From contig CM036160.1 in assembly GCA_020631735.1 (NCBI GenBank), positions 108,961,250 to 109,025,249 of the forward strand: a stretch of 64,000 bases of DNA, written 5' to 3'. This DNA comes from Saccharum officinarum. Taxonomy: Eukaryota; Streptophyta; Magnoliopsida; Poales; Poaceae. This document shows, piece by piece, positions 10,716 to 22,950 of the stretch. Made by a program: the position numbers and the translations under genes. The notes under the pieces are model-generated. The model ran no database searches. It was not told the DNA's origin and saw only the letters and a list, made by a program, of their open reading frames with translations. Numbering within the stretch: the stretch's first letter is position 1; the number at the start of each line of letters is the position of its first letter.

Positions 10716-12068
10716 TCATGCTATACTTTTCCCCTTGTGCTCAAATTAATCTGAGTACCACTAGTTTAGCAGTATTGCTTACTTAGCCTTGGTTGTTTGA
10801 GCATCCATCACAAATAGAACTAATGAGGTGTCTGTGAGATGGACCAGTGCTTGATAGTCTCCATGCAACGGCAGGTAATTGTTTCCTTTTCCTCTTTCTG
10901 ATATAGAGCAGCTTACTAGTAAAATTGGTGCTATGCCTGAACTGCTAATGACTCGTACATAAGGAATGCAGAGTAGTTCATTAAAAAATTCTTGTGTCTC
11001 ACTGTTCTTTGATTGACAGAGGTAGTCTAATCAGAATGGATTATAGTGATCCATATATAAACGACATATATCGTAATATATCATTTGAGGCACAATTTTG
11101 GTTGCTCCCTTACCAAATTATTGATTCAAATTATTGTAATTACTTAACAACCTATTGGACTCCTCATTTGAGTAGCATCAGAATACCATGACCCTAAATT
11201 GTGGTACCTCCCTATCTTCATTATGATAATTTCGATCATTCTTATTAATTTTTATCGTCAACCATAGTCCAAAGTTCTTGTAAACACTTATATTCATAGT
11301 GCCCATTTCTCATAAATACCAGTGTAAGTTATGTCAAAGGAAAATTCATAATATAGAATTCTCGTAAATATTATTAGTGAAATTCTTATAAATATTGTTA
11401 GTATTTTCGTAAACACAATTCTCGTAAATATTATGTAACTTGTACTGAAGTTACGATAATTTCAATCATTCTTGTTAATTTTAATCGTCAGCCATAGTCT
11501 AAAATTCTCGTAAATTCTCAGTTGTGGTTTTTAGCCTTTTTTCACTCAAAAAAACTAGGCCAACACTTGTTTTTCTTTTTCTTCGTCTAATAAAAATTAC
11601 GGCAAAGCCTCTGTCGCCCCTTCAAAAAAAATTACTACCGTTGTGCTTTTGTTTCATATTCATGATTTCAGGTGATGAAACTTTAGGAGAAATTAGCAGG
11701 CAGCATCTGTGTTTTTGTGTTTAGAGAGCAGCCTTTGGCATGGTCTGTTGATCTTGTCCAGCTCAGGCTCCACTTTGTTTCATCTTACATATCTTTTGTT
11801 CACGTAAATAAAAAAAGATCAATCTTGAGTGAGCTTATCCATACATGTTCATGTTAAGAATCATATTATTTAAGATTGTTCATATTTTTTATGATTTCAG
11901 GCAATTAACTTCCCAGCAGAAGCTGCTTATTTACAGAGCAGCAAACAGGCATGACCGACTGAGGTTACATTTGATTGAGCAGTGCCGGATGAATGTGCAA
12001 GAAAAGCAACTGATTTTAGGTGGTGTAATGTTCAGTTACCTTTTGAGATGGCACTGTGGGGATCGCAT
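10716..12068. other. AT-rich E1 sequence with one exon-like segment
   Basis: It is mostly low complexity, with TTCTCGTAAAT and TTCGTAAAC repeats at 11340-11520. At about 11902-12018 a TTTATGATTTCAG acceptor precedes a short more GC-balanced piece ending TTTTAG|GTGGTG. It could be a remnant exon, but I recognise no protein. Confidence 0.35.
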
Positions 12069-12076
12069 GTTGTATT

Positions 12077-12598
12077 TAAGGGTGGACGAAAAACTCGAAG
12101 CTTGTTAGCTCGCTCGGCTCGTGGCTGGCTCGGCTCAGCTCGGCTCGGCTCGTTATGATAACGAGCCGAGCCGAGCCAGGATTTTAGCTCGTTAGCTATA
12201 ACGAGCCAACTCGAGCTGGCTCGTGAGCCGCTCACGAGCCAAACGAGTCGTAGTTTTAGAGAAAAAGTCATCATAACTTATATTAGTTTTGTATTACTTC
12301 ATGTTTTGCACTTCACAAATAGATGATATGTTAGCTCATATGAATATTTTGTTCGATTTAAGGCTATTGAATATATTATTTTTATATTATTAATATTTTT
12401 ATGCTTTAGATAAATATAAATATTATATTTTGTATTTTTTATTACCTGGCTCGCGAGCCTAACGAGCCAGCTCGAGCTCGTAACGAGCCGAGCCGAGCTG
12501 GCTTTCTGGCTCGTTAAGATAACGAGCCGAGCCGAGCTGGCTCGTTATCCTAACGAGCCAGAACGAGCCGAGCCGAGCTGGCTCGTTAGCCAGCCTTA
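12077..12598. mobile_element. hAT-type MITE rich in GAGCC/GGCTC palindromes
   Basis: Flanked by an exact 8-bp target duplication GTTGTATT (12069-12076 and 12599-12606), the hallmark of hAT. The ends are TAAGGGTGGAC and its imperfect complement GCCAGCCTTA. Both arms (to about 12250 and from about 12445) are built of GGCTCG/CGAGCC and GTTA/TAAC words in alternating orientation, so the single strand could fold heavily. The core is AT-rich. No transposase. Confidence 0.85.
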
Positions 12599-13091
12599 GT
12601 TGTATTGTGTGTACTGTATCTACTTTTGGAACTCGAGCCAATATGATCAAAGTGAAATTGTTTCAGTTTGAACTAAGACGAATTGTAGTAACTGGCCGCA
12701 ACTCGTGGAAACATTATAGTAACCAATTCCTGGGAAATTGGCTTTGCAGCCTAATTGTAGTAACTCTAGTGCCCATCTTCTCTTTAACGTCACAAGCTAT
12801 TTTATTTTCTGGTAACTATTTGGTGACAATTGATCTAGTCATAGCAGTAAATAGTTCCTCGGAACACTATGAAGCCAAATTATCGTAAATCTAGCGTCGT
12901 TACCATCTCAAGCCAAAGGAATTCTTTAATTCAAAAAAAACAAATGGAATTCTCGTAACTATTTTAGTAAAATTGTCTCACTGACACTAGCTTGCATGTA
13001 CACAGTAACCAATCACTGCAATTCGCACAAAAAAGTAACCACGCAGTCAGTAACCAGTCATTGCAATTGGCACACAAAAAAAAGTAACCAC

Positions 13092-13370
13092 GGCCTTGTT
13101 TAGAACTCAAATTCTCCCCCAAATTCTACTATGAAAAAGAAGATTCCCCATCACATCAAAATACCGGCAAATGCATGGAGTACTAAATATAAATGAAATC
13201 AAAAACTAATTACACAGTTTTGTTGTACTTTACGAGACGAACATTTTGAGTCTAATTAATCATTTTTTTGACAATTTTGTGCACTAAAAACAAAAGTTGC
13301 TACAGTATTCCGAACACTGTAGCAACAGTTGCCGATTCGGGGCACCATTTTTTTGCATCTGAACACGGCC
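13092..13370. mobile_element. Tourist-like MITE (GGCCTTGTTTAG family)
   Basis: 279 bp between GGCCTTGTTTAG and CTGAACACGGCC, with CAC repeated on both sides (13089-13091, 13371-13373). The interior contains the grass-typical ACGAGACGAA and GCTACAGT words. Relatives in this window are at 53226 and 58134. Confidence 0.75.
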
Positions 13371-13984
13371 CACGTAGTCCACTAGCATGCACGCACACTG
13401 GTCACAACTCCAAAATTACCATGCGGTAAATGACCTTGCTTGCTATCATTAATGACCGCGGCTGCCAGCTTGCAGCGGCTCGGCTTGCATCCGTACTAGC
13501 CTGCTGGTGCGCTGGTTCGGTGGGGAACGGTGCGGTCGGTGGTGCACCTGATGGCCTGGGCTATAAAATAAGGTATGTTGTAGCTAGCTACTAAATATAT
13601 AAATATATATATATAGGCTAAAATGCAACCAGGTGTAATTTATATAGCAAATACATAGACCCACACACACCGCCCCCCGCACGTGGGCCGCGCGCAGCCG
13701 CCAGCACGTGGGCCGCTCGCCTCCCCGCAAAAAAGTGGGCCGCGCGCATCCGCCTGGTCCGGACCGAGCGCCAATTGCAATAGGGTGTGTGTTATGATTG
13801 CAACTGTGGTTGTGTCCTGTTTGGAACATGGGTGTCTGTCGCGCGGGTGTCTTAAACGGCAAGTAAGAATTCAACAAAAACAGTTCCGGACAAAATAAAT
13901 GACGAACACCTGAAAAAAAAAAACGCATCCCCCCGCACCCCTCTCTCGCAGTAGCGGCGCCCGCCGCCGCCGCCGCCGCCTCCC

Positions 13985-14232
13985 CCCGACTCAAAATCTC
14001 CTCAGATGGGGCCGTCGCCGCCATCCCTCAACGAGGCTGGATCACACGCCCCAGTGATCCCAGCGGAAACTGGGTTGAATCGCGCGCCCGCCACCTCCTC
14101 CCGCCTCCCCCGCCTCAAAACCTCGTCAGATGGGGCCGTCGCCGCTGTCGCTTAACGAGGCTGGATCACACGCCCATGTGATCCCGGTGGATACTGGGTT
14201 GAATCGCGCGGAAGGACTGGGTGATCCCCCGA
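13985..14232. repeat. 124-bp tandem duplication at the transposase start
   Basis: Two adjacent copies (13985-14108, 14109-14232) each contain ATGGGGCCGTCGCCG...AACGAGGCTGGATCACACGCC. 124 is not a multiple of three, so an ATG in the first copy (14006) runs into a stop and only the second ATG (14130) opens the long frame. Confidence 0.85.
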
Positions 14233-17200
14233 CGACATCGGAGAGGCTCGCTGCGTTGATTCGAGATCATCGGAGAGACCCTGCGCCGTCGTCGACACCA
14301 AGGCTTCCCCCGACGACAGCGGCTACGAGTCCAGCTCCTACGCCGATTGGGATGCTCGGATCTGCTGATCCCCTCCACCATACGACGACACTGACGCCGC
14401 CGGCGACGTTGGCTCCGGGGGACATGGTGACTTCGGATGCCAACCAGCTGTTCTACCCGGTAAAAGCCTCTCGACTTCCCTATGCTGCGACCTGGATGGT
14501 TGAATTGACATGGGATTGGCTGAAAAAATCAACTGTGATTTGTGTGGTGGGTACTTGAGGTGTCAAGTGTTTATTGGTGAATGAGTACATGGTTGCTACT
14601 GGTTTCCTTTTGTCGGTTGTACAGCATAGGATCTGAAAAAAATGCAACTAATTGCAACAGAGATATGGTGATAATTGCAACATTAATAAAAAAAAACAAA
14701 CCGCAAAAACATGTATGCTGTGACTTTGGATGGTTGAATTGACATGGGATTGGCTGAAAAAAATCACCTGTGATTTGTGTGGTGGGTGCACCCCCTTCCT
14801 GCTAGGTGTTTCTATTGTTTTGCTAGGTACTTGAGGTGTCAAGTGTTTATTGGTGAATGAGTACATGCTTGCTACTGGTTTGCTTTAGGATCTGAAAAAA
14901 ATGCAACTAATTGCAAAAGAGATATGGTAGTAATTGCAACATGAATAAAAAACAAACTGCAAAAACATGTGAAAAGTACCGTGGGGATTTTCCAGGGATA
15001 TGTTTTCATTCATTTTATTTTGAAAAAATCTCCCACATGTTTTGTGTGTTTTCCTTTATGTCAGGAACCAACTATACCAGCTGTGTTAGTGCCAAGAGTG
15101 AGGCAGCGATTCCCTACAAAGAATGATGCTTACATATTTTACAAAGATTATGCGAAGCTGGCTGGGTTCAGTTTGAGGACAGCGAGAACAAGCAAAGAGA
15201 CAAATCACTGGGTCTGCAGCAGGGAAGGAAAACATGATAGCAAGAATAAGGAAGAGGGGCCGAAAACAGAAAATGGATCAAAAAGATGCGGCTGCCCGGC
15301 TTATGTGAAAGTTAAGAAGGATGGGAAGCATAATCTCTAGTTCTTTGACCATGTACAGGAAGCCCACAACCACAAACTTGAGCCATCTCCCAGGATGACA
15401 AGATACATGCACGCGCACAAGAACATGGCAGCAGGCATGAGTGACTTATTTAACATAATGACAAGGAACGGAGTTGCGCATCAGGCAGCATTGAATGTGA
15501 CGGCGGATCTGTATGATGGTCGCCATATGTGGGGTTTTACAGAGAAAGACATAAAGAATATTTACGTGCTGCATTTTTTTAACTAAATTGCAACATGTCA
15601 CATATCTGGATTGCAATGTGTCACATATCTGAATTGCAACAAAAAACATGAGACTGAACTTTTTCTAACAAAAAACTGCCCCTGTGTTTTTTTAAAAAAT
15701 GTTCACAGGAAGGCGGCGAAGGCTAGGGAGGAAAGAGAAGATGATCTTAACAAGCTTCTGCAGCTCTTTAGAGAATGCAAGGAGAGCAACGAATATTTCT
15801 ACTGGGATGTGGATGCAGATCCAAAGACTGGAGTGATCAAGAACATATTCTGGAGTCACGCAAGCCAGAGAACTGAATACAAAGATTTTGGAGACACCAT
15901 CACCTTTGATACGACACATAAAACCAACAGCAAGAAGATGCCGCTGGCGATGTTTGTTGGAGCCAACAATAACCTCAAGAACGTGACCTTCGGACAAGCG
16001 CTAATTGGCGATGAATCGATTGGATCATTCAAATGGTTGTTTGAGACGTTCAAGAGTTGCATGCGTGGACAGGAACCTCATGTTATCCAGACGGGTGAGC
16101 CTTCTCTTCTTTTCTAAAAACACTTATTGCAACCTTAAAAAATTGTATAGTTGCTACAGCAAAAAATGTCGCTGTGTGTGTTCCTGATCCTGTTTCCCAC
16201 CTGTTTTCTGTCTTTTATCAGAAGAAGATCCAGCAATGAAAGTTGCAATTGAGTTGGTGTTTCTCAAGTCTCAACATAGAAACTGTCGCTGCCACATAAT
16301 AAGGCCTTGGGAGTTTGAGTTAGACCAGCTGTACACCGAGCACAAGGATAAAAACATGAAGGAAAGGCTTGAATCGTTGATAAACTATCCATTGGGCCCG
16401 ACGCAATTTGAGGTTGAATGGAAGAAGCTAGTTGATGAGTGTGGGATTGCTAATCATCCTGCCATTAGAGCTCAGTGGGATAAGAGGGAGAGGTGGATAG
16501 CTGCTTATTTCAAGGGAATGTATTGTGGTAGCATGACTTCGACGCAACGATCGGAGAGCCAGAACAGGGTGCTCAAAGATGGCTATGTTAGTGAGAGCAC
16601 TAGCCTGCACATGTTCGCTAGAAGGATGCTGGACTCACTCCAGCACGCTGACCACATGGACGCGGGAGAGATGCATTATGCACAGGTAAAAAAACACAAA
16701 AACAGAAAAAATCACATGGCATTTGCAATGCTTAATGTTCCCCAGTTACAACACATTCCATATTATAATTGCAACAAAAATGACAAGCATACTAAAAAAA
16801 TAAAAGATTGCTAAAAATGCAGGCTGAGGTGGTGCGGGCTTGCAAAGCAAAATTTGATGAGCAGCTGTGTAGGGTGTACACTAGAGCTGTGTACCAAGAG
16901 TACAAAAAGCAGTACAATAACAGCACAGCATTCGTCATTCGCCCTGATCCAGACCCACAGATGAGTAATGGGTGGTTGGTTAAGCATGAACAAGGGGGAG
17001 GAAGCTTCTGCTGGGCACAACATGAATTCAGGGTGGTTGCTGATAAGGACAGTGGTGAATATAGATGCGAATGCAAACAAGGGAGAACAAAGGTATGCGC
17101 GGTCTCTGGAAAAAAAATATTTGTTAAAAGCTCCAATTGTAACTTCGTGGGCACACAGTTGCAACATGTATCATACAAATGATTGCAACTTCTGACATGT

Positions 17201-18126
17201 GCATCTGTTGTCTTTTAAAAAACTTGCAAGGCTATTCTGCATGCATATTATAAGAGCCTTCACCCACCTGCAGGTCAGGAACATCCCAGAGAAGTACATC
17301 CGAAAAAGGTACACTCGTTCAGCAAGGCAAGAAGTTCCGTGGGATAGGCATGACGGCGTACGGATTGGTCCAGCAGCAAGCCAAGAACAGACCCGGATGT
17401 CCAGCTTGCTACCTAAGTTGATGAAGCTTGGAAGGGCAGGAAGTAGGTCGGATCGTGCTTGTCAAGAGACAAATAGGCAGCTGGACAAGCTCATCCCAGG
17501 AATTGAAATGTTTCAAAGAAGCATGGAGAATGGGTCACCAGGCAGTGGGCCGTCAGCAGCTGAATCAGTGGGGACAACAGCACACCATGCTAATGATGAC
17601 ACCGCAGCTAATGGGTCACCTGGCAGTGTGCCGTCAGCAACAACACAACCTGATAATGGTAGCACTGGATCGCAGCCATCATCAGCGCTGTTGCATAATG
17701 GATTGTTCCTCCTTGAATCCCCTGTAGCACGCACAAAAGGCAGAGGGAAGAAAAGGAAAAATGAAGTTGAGCCTCCACGTAATGGTAACCCGTTCAGCAC
17801 ATATGACCAGGAAAACTATGGTAACAAGGAATACAGCAGGTGTGGGGTTCGGGGTACACATTACGTCACGACATATCCGATAAACCCCGATCGAAGCAAG
17901 GCTGCAGAAATGCGTCTCCAAGAGTGCTAAAGCAAACACTGGGACTCCAAGGAAAAGAGGGCAGCCAAAGATGGTGAGGCATCTGCATGAAGAAAGTGAT
18001 GTAGATGTTGCTGAAGTTGCTAAAACACAACCAAGCAGCTCTGCGCGCAGAGGGGCTGGAAGAGGAAGAGGTTCAGCAACCAGAGGCGGTGGTTGGAGAG
18101 CTCCGTGTGTGAACTGCAACGAGTAA
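14130..18126 (+). pseudogene. FAR1/FHY3-like MULE transposase, broken
   Basis: The inferred product is the DNA-binding transposase of E2. Coding blocks run in order. 14130-14459 is a Pro/Thr-rich N-terminus ending at donor CCCG|GTAAAA. 15065-15570 is the FAR1 DNA-binding domain (FYKDYAKLAGFSLRTAR, then C-x-C-PA-x-VKV and H-x-H residues). 15710-16095 is the start of the MULE transposase core, with FDTTHKTN holding the first catalytic Asp. 16222-16685 is the core continued (TEEDPAMKVAI, QFEVEW, RSESQN). 16823-17092 and about 17230-17930 hold a SWIM-type zinc finger (C-x-C, then LFCMHII). A C-terminal tail follows with an RKRGQPK AT-hook and an RGAGRGRG stretch to 18126. Damage: TAG at 15338-15340 where relatives have Trp, poor frame joins near 15575 and 17230, a 1-base shift near 17902, and a decayed zinc knuckle (YSRCGVRGTHY). 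Splice phases elsewhere agree. Confidence 0.85.
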
Positions 18127-18334
18127 CAAGTGCTGGACCAAAAAAACAAAAAAAAGTCCATTGTGTTTCTCTTGTTGTAAAAACACATAGTGTGGCATGT
18201 GCAGATTTATATACCTCTAAACATTATAGGTTACATGTGTATAAATTAAAAACTATATTATTACATCTTTGAAACACATCATGCTTGTTTGTTTTTTGAA
18301 TACTTGCTAGTTGTAGATTCTGGAAAAACATCAA

Positions 18335-18902
18335 ATATATAGGGAATGCTGGCAAAAAAGTCTCAGGTTAACACAAAATTGCACACCTATTGTACACCGT
18401 TTGCAACATGTTATGTAATACAATTGCAACATGTTGTAATTACGAATTGCAACATGGTTAATTGCGACCTGGTTTGATTATCTTAGTATGAGAACCAATT
18501 CCAGCCTCCACTAAGTTTTCTGGTTAAATTGATCGACATGAAAAAGCAAAAAATATAGAATGAGAATGATGGCAAAAAGTCTCAGGGTAAAAATACAAAA
18601 AATTGCACACCTTATACACCGTTTGCGACATGATATGTGACGCAATTACAACCCGTGTAATAACGAATTGCAACATGGTTAATTGCGACCTGGTTTAATT
18701 ATCTTATTATGAGAACCAATTCTTCTGGTTAATTGATCGAGATGGAAAAGAAAAAAATATAGAATGAGAAAAGATGGCAAAAAGTCTCGGGTTAATACAA
18801 AACTGCACACCTATTGTACACTGTTTGCAACATGTTATGTGACGCAATTGCAACATGTGTGATTATGAGTTGCAACATGGTTAATTGCGACCTGGTTTAA
18901 TT
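18335..18902. repeat. 205-bp tandem repeat (2.7 copies) between the convergent genes
   Basis: Units start at about 18335, 18553 and 18758. Each carries GGCAAAAAGTCTC, GCACACC, three TTGCAACATG-type words and TTAATTGCGACCTGGTTT. The last copy is truncated, and a partial relic lies at about 19940-19995. The position lies right after the transposase stop and before the 3' end of the opposing gene. Confidence 0.85.
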
Positions 18903-19549
18903 CTTAAGCAAAAACGATGGACGCGGGGTACGGTACAGATTAATATAAAAAATAAAAGAGGAAAAATTAACGATTAAATACAACATATGCACAGGAAAAA
19001 AAAGCATTGCTAATTTATGGCCACATATGCAACCTTGTTATTAATAACAGATTTGCTGCATCATTTAGATGTCATCAGGGGGGAGCATTTGCAAATTACA
19101 ACAAGTCTTTGAAGCACTTGCAACACCAGTGCTCGAGGAGTTGCAAGTTATGACACATAGTTTTCACACAGTGAACATACGCAGATGACATAGTACTGAG
19201 AACACACACAGAGTGCATGATGCTGATAAAAACATCAATGACACACAAAAACAAAAAACAACATGTCGTGAAAAAAGTTCATCATTGCTCGGCATCCCAA
19301 TTAATCTTCCTTCCGCCAACCCTATAAACATCCAGTTCGTTCAGTGGATGAAACACCAAGTAGTGCATGAGCTCTACCCTGTATATCATGCCCTTGTACT
19401 AAAAACACAGTGAAAAGAAGAAAAGAAAAAAAAAACTTTAGAGACTGTTGGAAAAAATGTATATAGTAGAACATGCAGATCATATATACATTTGAACACA
19501 AAAAAAGAAAAGAAAAATGTGGAGCGCGAAAAAAAAGAAAGAAAATGCT

Positions 19550-20530
19550 CACTGGATTAATGTCGATGTTCAGCTTCTCGCCATCCCAAAATTCCATATA
19601 TTTCTAAAGGAAAAACATGCAATCGCTGGGACCACCTTGTTTTGGGACCTCAACAAATGGCCTGCTCCATTTCTCAAATTGAGGGAATTTTTTCTTGCTG
19701 ACCTTCTGGAATGCAACGCTTATTATAGGGATCTTCTCAAAAATGGCGTCGTGGCGTGTTGCAGGGTTAGTGTTCGCCCAATAATAGTCAATTGAGTCCA
19801 GGATATCGATCCGATTATGAATTTGATTGATGCAGTAAACAAAATAATGCTTCCCGACACATGCTGGGATGAATATCTGCATGCGTATGTTGAGTATGAT
19901 GCATCAGTTGAGTAAAAAACAAAAAATAGTTGCTGTCTACACCTGCTGTAAACCATTTGCAACATTGCATGTGGCACAATTGCAACCTGGTTGATTTAGC
20001 ATTTGCAGTGGCATTACTTTGCTGGTTAAAATTACACATCAGTTGTGTGTTTGCGCGGCGGTTGTGGCCCCAATTCCAAAAATAAATCATTTAAAGAAAA
20101 GGAGAGAAAAGCAAAACCAATCAAATAAAAATCAGATACTAACCAGCTTTGCTTTGGTTAAATCAGGATAATGCTCGACTTCATTCTCAAGGTGCTCTCT
20201 TAATAAAGTGAATTCTTGAGTCTCAGTTTTTCCATCATATATGTAGTCGCTGTTAATGTCTTTTACCAAGTGCTAGGGAAACCAAAATATGCAAAAAGGT
20301 TAAAAACAGCAGCTAATGTGCAAAAAAAGAAAAAAAAGTGTGTATGGGGGTTCAGTAAAAACTCACATAGAAGCCAGTGGTGAGGAACAGCCTGTATCCG
20401 ATTGAATTTTCCTTGTGGACAATATCATCATAACGGAGACAATGAACAGTGAAATCTAAGACTGAAGAGTCACCATCTTTGTCGCCTGCGAAACTGGTAA
20501 GTAGATCATTGCTGTCAAAAGAGCAAAAGA
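19550..20530 (-). other. Ulp1-like (C48) cysteine protease domain
   Basis: Three exons give the domain. 20530-20370 gives SNDLLTSFAG...LDFTVHCLRYDDI. 20270-20140 gives HLVKDINSDYIYDG. 19880-19600 gives IFIPACVGKHYFVYCIN, then DILDS, then VPKQGGPSDCMFFL, continuing at about 19590 as KYMEFWDGEKLN. The expected SUMO-protease catalytic residues are all present: His in GKHYFVY, Asp in ILDS, Gln in PKQ, Cys in SDCMFF. Such domains cleave SUMO-like conjugates in the nucleus. What the transposon form cuts is unknown to me. Confidence 0.8.
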
Positions 20531-22524
20531 TGCTGAAATCAATCAGAATCGTCCTGTGTAGTGGGCAGAAACAGAATATATTACCAAAAAAAATCAAAGA
20601 ACCAAAGAAAATAGGAAGCTAATTGCAACACTAATGTATGATCAATTGCAACAATGATATCTGGGTGATTACTCTTTTAGCTTCTCATCATACGCGATCT
20701 TGTTCCTTAGAGCTAGAGCCTTTGCCAATGGTACTTTCGGGCGGCTGTTGGGGATTAGGAAAGGAGATATGTACTTCCTTGGCCTCTTATTCAACCGCTC
20801 TCCCACATGATTGAAGATCATCTTTTGGAACTGGTTGAAGTCTTGTGATCCTTGTTCACGTTCCTCTTGAGACAACCGGATAGGTGGGGTTAAGCAGTTA
20901 ATGTCTTCGATTGGATCATCTGGAAAAGATGGATTAGATGCAGCTGCACTGGGCCCTGCCTCACCAATGACACTGCTCTTCAACTTGGCAATCTCTAAAT
21001 CAGCTTGATCGCGCATCTGACACAACCATTTCAAGTGTTCGTCACGGCGCGCTTGCTCCTCTTTCTTAAGACGAGCCGCAGACCTACTGTTCTTGCCAGG
21101 TACCCTTTGAACAGCTTTCTGTCTCTTATGACGAGCACCAAGAGGCTTGGAAAAAAATGTAAAATTACAGTGAGCTGCGACCATATATTAAAAAAAAGCT
21201 AAAAAACTGCCTGTGTAAAAATATAAAATGTGTGTGTGTGTTTGTGTCATAAATAGCATACAGCAGATGCGCTAACTTGGCGGCGAATACTTGAGGTCGT
21301 CAATGGATCCTCCATGTGATCGGATGCCTCCTTTCTCCGTGTCTCGTCTCCAAGATTGCCAGGTTGTGCTTGCCTGGATGCATCTCCAATCTCGCTGGTT
21401 ATTTTCTGCACAATACAAATTGCAACCAGTAAGTCAATCCAATTACAACTGTAATGCTACATGAATTACAAAAATAGTATGAAAACAAAACCAAAAGTAT
21501 TACAACCTCAGGAGCCGGTGGATCAACAAGCCCAGATGTTTGTAGCTAGTTGATTATGGAATCCAACCCCTTTGAAGGACCACGCAATGGGGGCGGTGCT
21601 AGGGGTAGATGAAAATGAAAAAGTGAATAAAAATTAGGATGGCAAACGGGAAAAAAGAAACTCATAATGAATACAGCAAAAAAAAGAGGGGATTCATGCA
21701 AAAAAAAGAATTACTTGATCTGACTTTCTCCTGGGCATCAACATTGCTACTAGGCGTTGTCGGCGAGGATGGCACGCTGGTCTGAGATGACTGGGCATCA
21801 ACATTGTGACTACTTGGCACAAAGTTAGCTGGTAGTCAAATTTGCAGTAGAATGGCGTGGGATGCTACATTTCGTTCTTATCTAGCCTTGTCTTGATCAC
21901 CTGCTCCTCCACGCTGGTCATCATCAACAGGTGGCACAGAAGATGCTGCTGCATACCAAAAAAAAGGCCCCCCAAAAAATAACACTGTAAGTTTACACTG
22001 GACCAAATTGCAACACAAATATGGTGGTGATTGCAATATGAATAGATAACAGACTGTAAACAAAAAAGTACCTGGAGACTTTTCTTGATTGGCAGATGGT
22101 TGAGCATCTGCGAACCGTTGATTTTCATCGGCAGATGGTTGAGGACCTGTAACATTGAAAAAAAAGGTAAAAAAATAAGCTGAAATAATTAAGGTTGTAG
22201 GACCCTACCCCATTGCAATACATATACCGTGGTTGATTACAAAACATGAAGAAAGAAATAAGAAAATTTGCAACAAAAAAAGTACCTGGTGATTTCCTCC
22301 ATTCCAACAAAAGTATTCGAGGATTCACTCCAAGATTTCCACTGTCTCCAGCATCTTTTTGGCGCTCTCCTTCACCAGATTGTTCTTCTGAATCAAAATC
22401 TTCTACATAAACATCATCTTCGACTGCTGCATACAAAAAAAAAAACAGACACCCAATAACATTTTTAAAGTCTGAAGGAAAAAAAAAACAGGATAACACT
22501 GTAAGCTTTGTAGGCCCCTGCACC

Positions 22525-22950
22525 AATTGCAACACATATAATGATGATAATTGCAACATGAAAGAATGACAAAATGCAAAACAAAAGGTACCTGGTGGTG
22601 GAGATGGTGGAATATATCCTTCTCCAGCATCTTTTTGGCGCTCATCTCCTGCACCAGATTGTTCTTCTGAATCGTGTCCTTGGCTAAATCCAGCTCCACC
22701 AAATTCTTCTTCGTGACCATCACCCCTTGACCCCCCCAATTGCAACACATATAATGATGATAATTGCAACATGAAAGAATGACAAAATGCAAAACAAAAA
22801 AGTACCTGGTGGTGGAGATGGAGATGGTGGAATATATCCTTCTCCAGCATCTTTTTGGCGCTCATCTCCTGCACCAGATTGTTCTTCTGAATCGTGTCCT
22901 TGGCTAAATCCAGCTCCACCAAATTCTTCTTCATGAGCATCACCTTGGAC
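22525..22950 (-). repeat. Tandem duplication of one exon plus intron (about 210 bp x2)
   Basis: Two near-identical units (about 22525-22735 and 22738-22950) each hold the intron words AATTGCAACACATATAATG and AATTGCAACATG, then an acidic exon (HEEEFGGAGFSQGHDSEEQSG). Splice sites are kept, so the duplication would add a repeat to the protein. The neighbouring exon at about 22435-22290 (DFDSEEQSGEGERQKDAG) looks like an older relative. Confidence 0.8.

Larger units (their letters stand above)
7594..13591. mobile_element. E1: 6-kb non-autonomous TIR element (probably Mutator-like)
   Basis: The two ends form an imperfect inverted repeat of about 44 bp. The left end (7594-7636) reads GTAGCTGGCTATAGAATAAG...AGGCCATCAG. 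The right end (13591-13548, minus) reads GTAGCTAGCTACAACATACC...AGGCCATCAG. No transposase is present. Contents are a GC-rich exon-like block near the left end, a LINE tail, a hAT MITE and a Tourist MITE, all later passengers except perhaps the first. Short GTAAC/GTAAT/CGTAAA words recur at about 9.06-9.3, 11.2-11.5 and 12.69-13.09 kb. The length, the GC-rich block near one end and the position beside a FAR1-type MULE suggest Mutator, but I could not establish a 9-bp target duplication in the AT-rich flanks. Confidence 0.55.
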
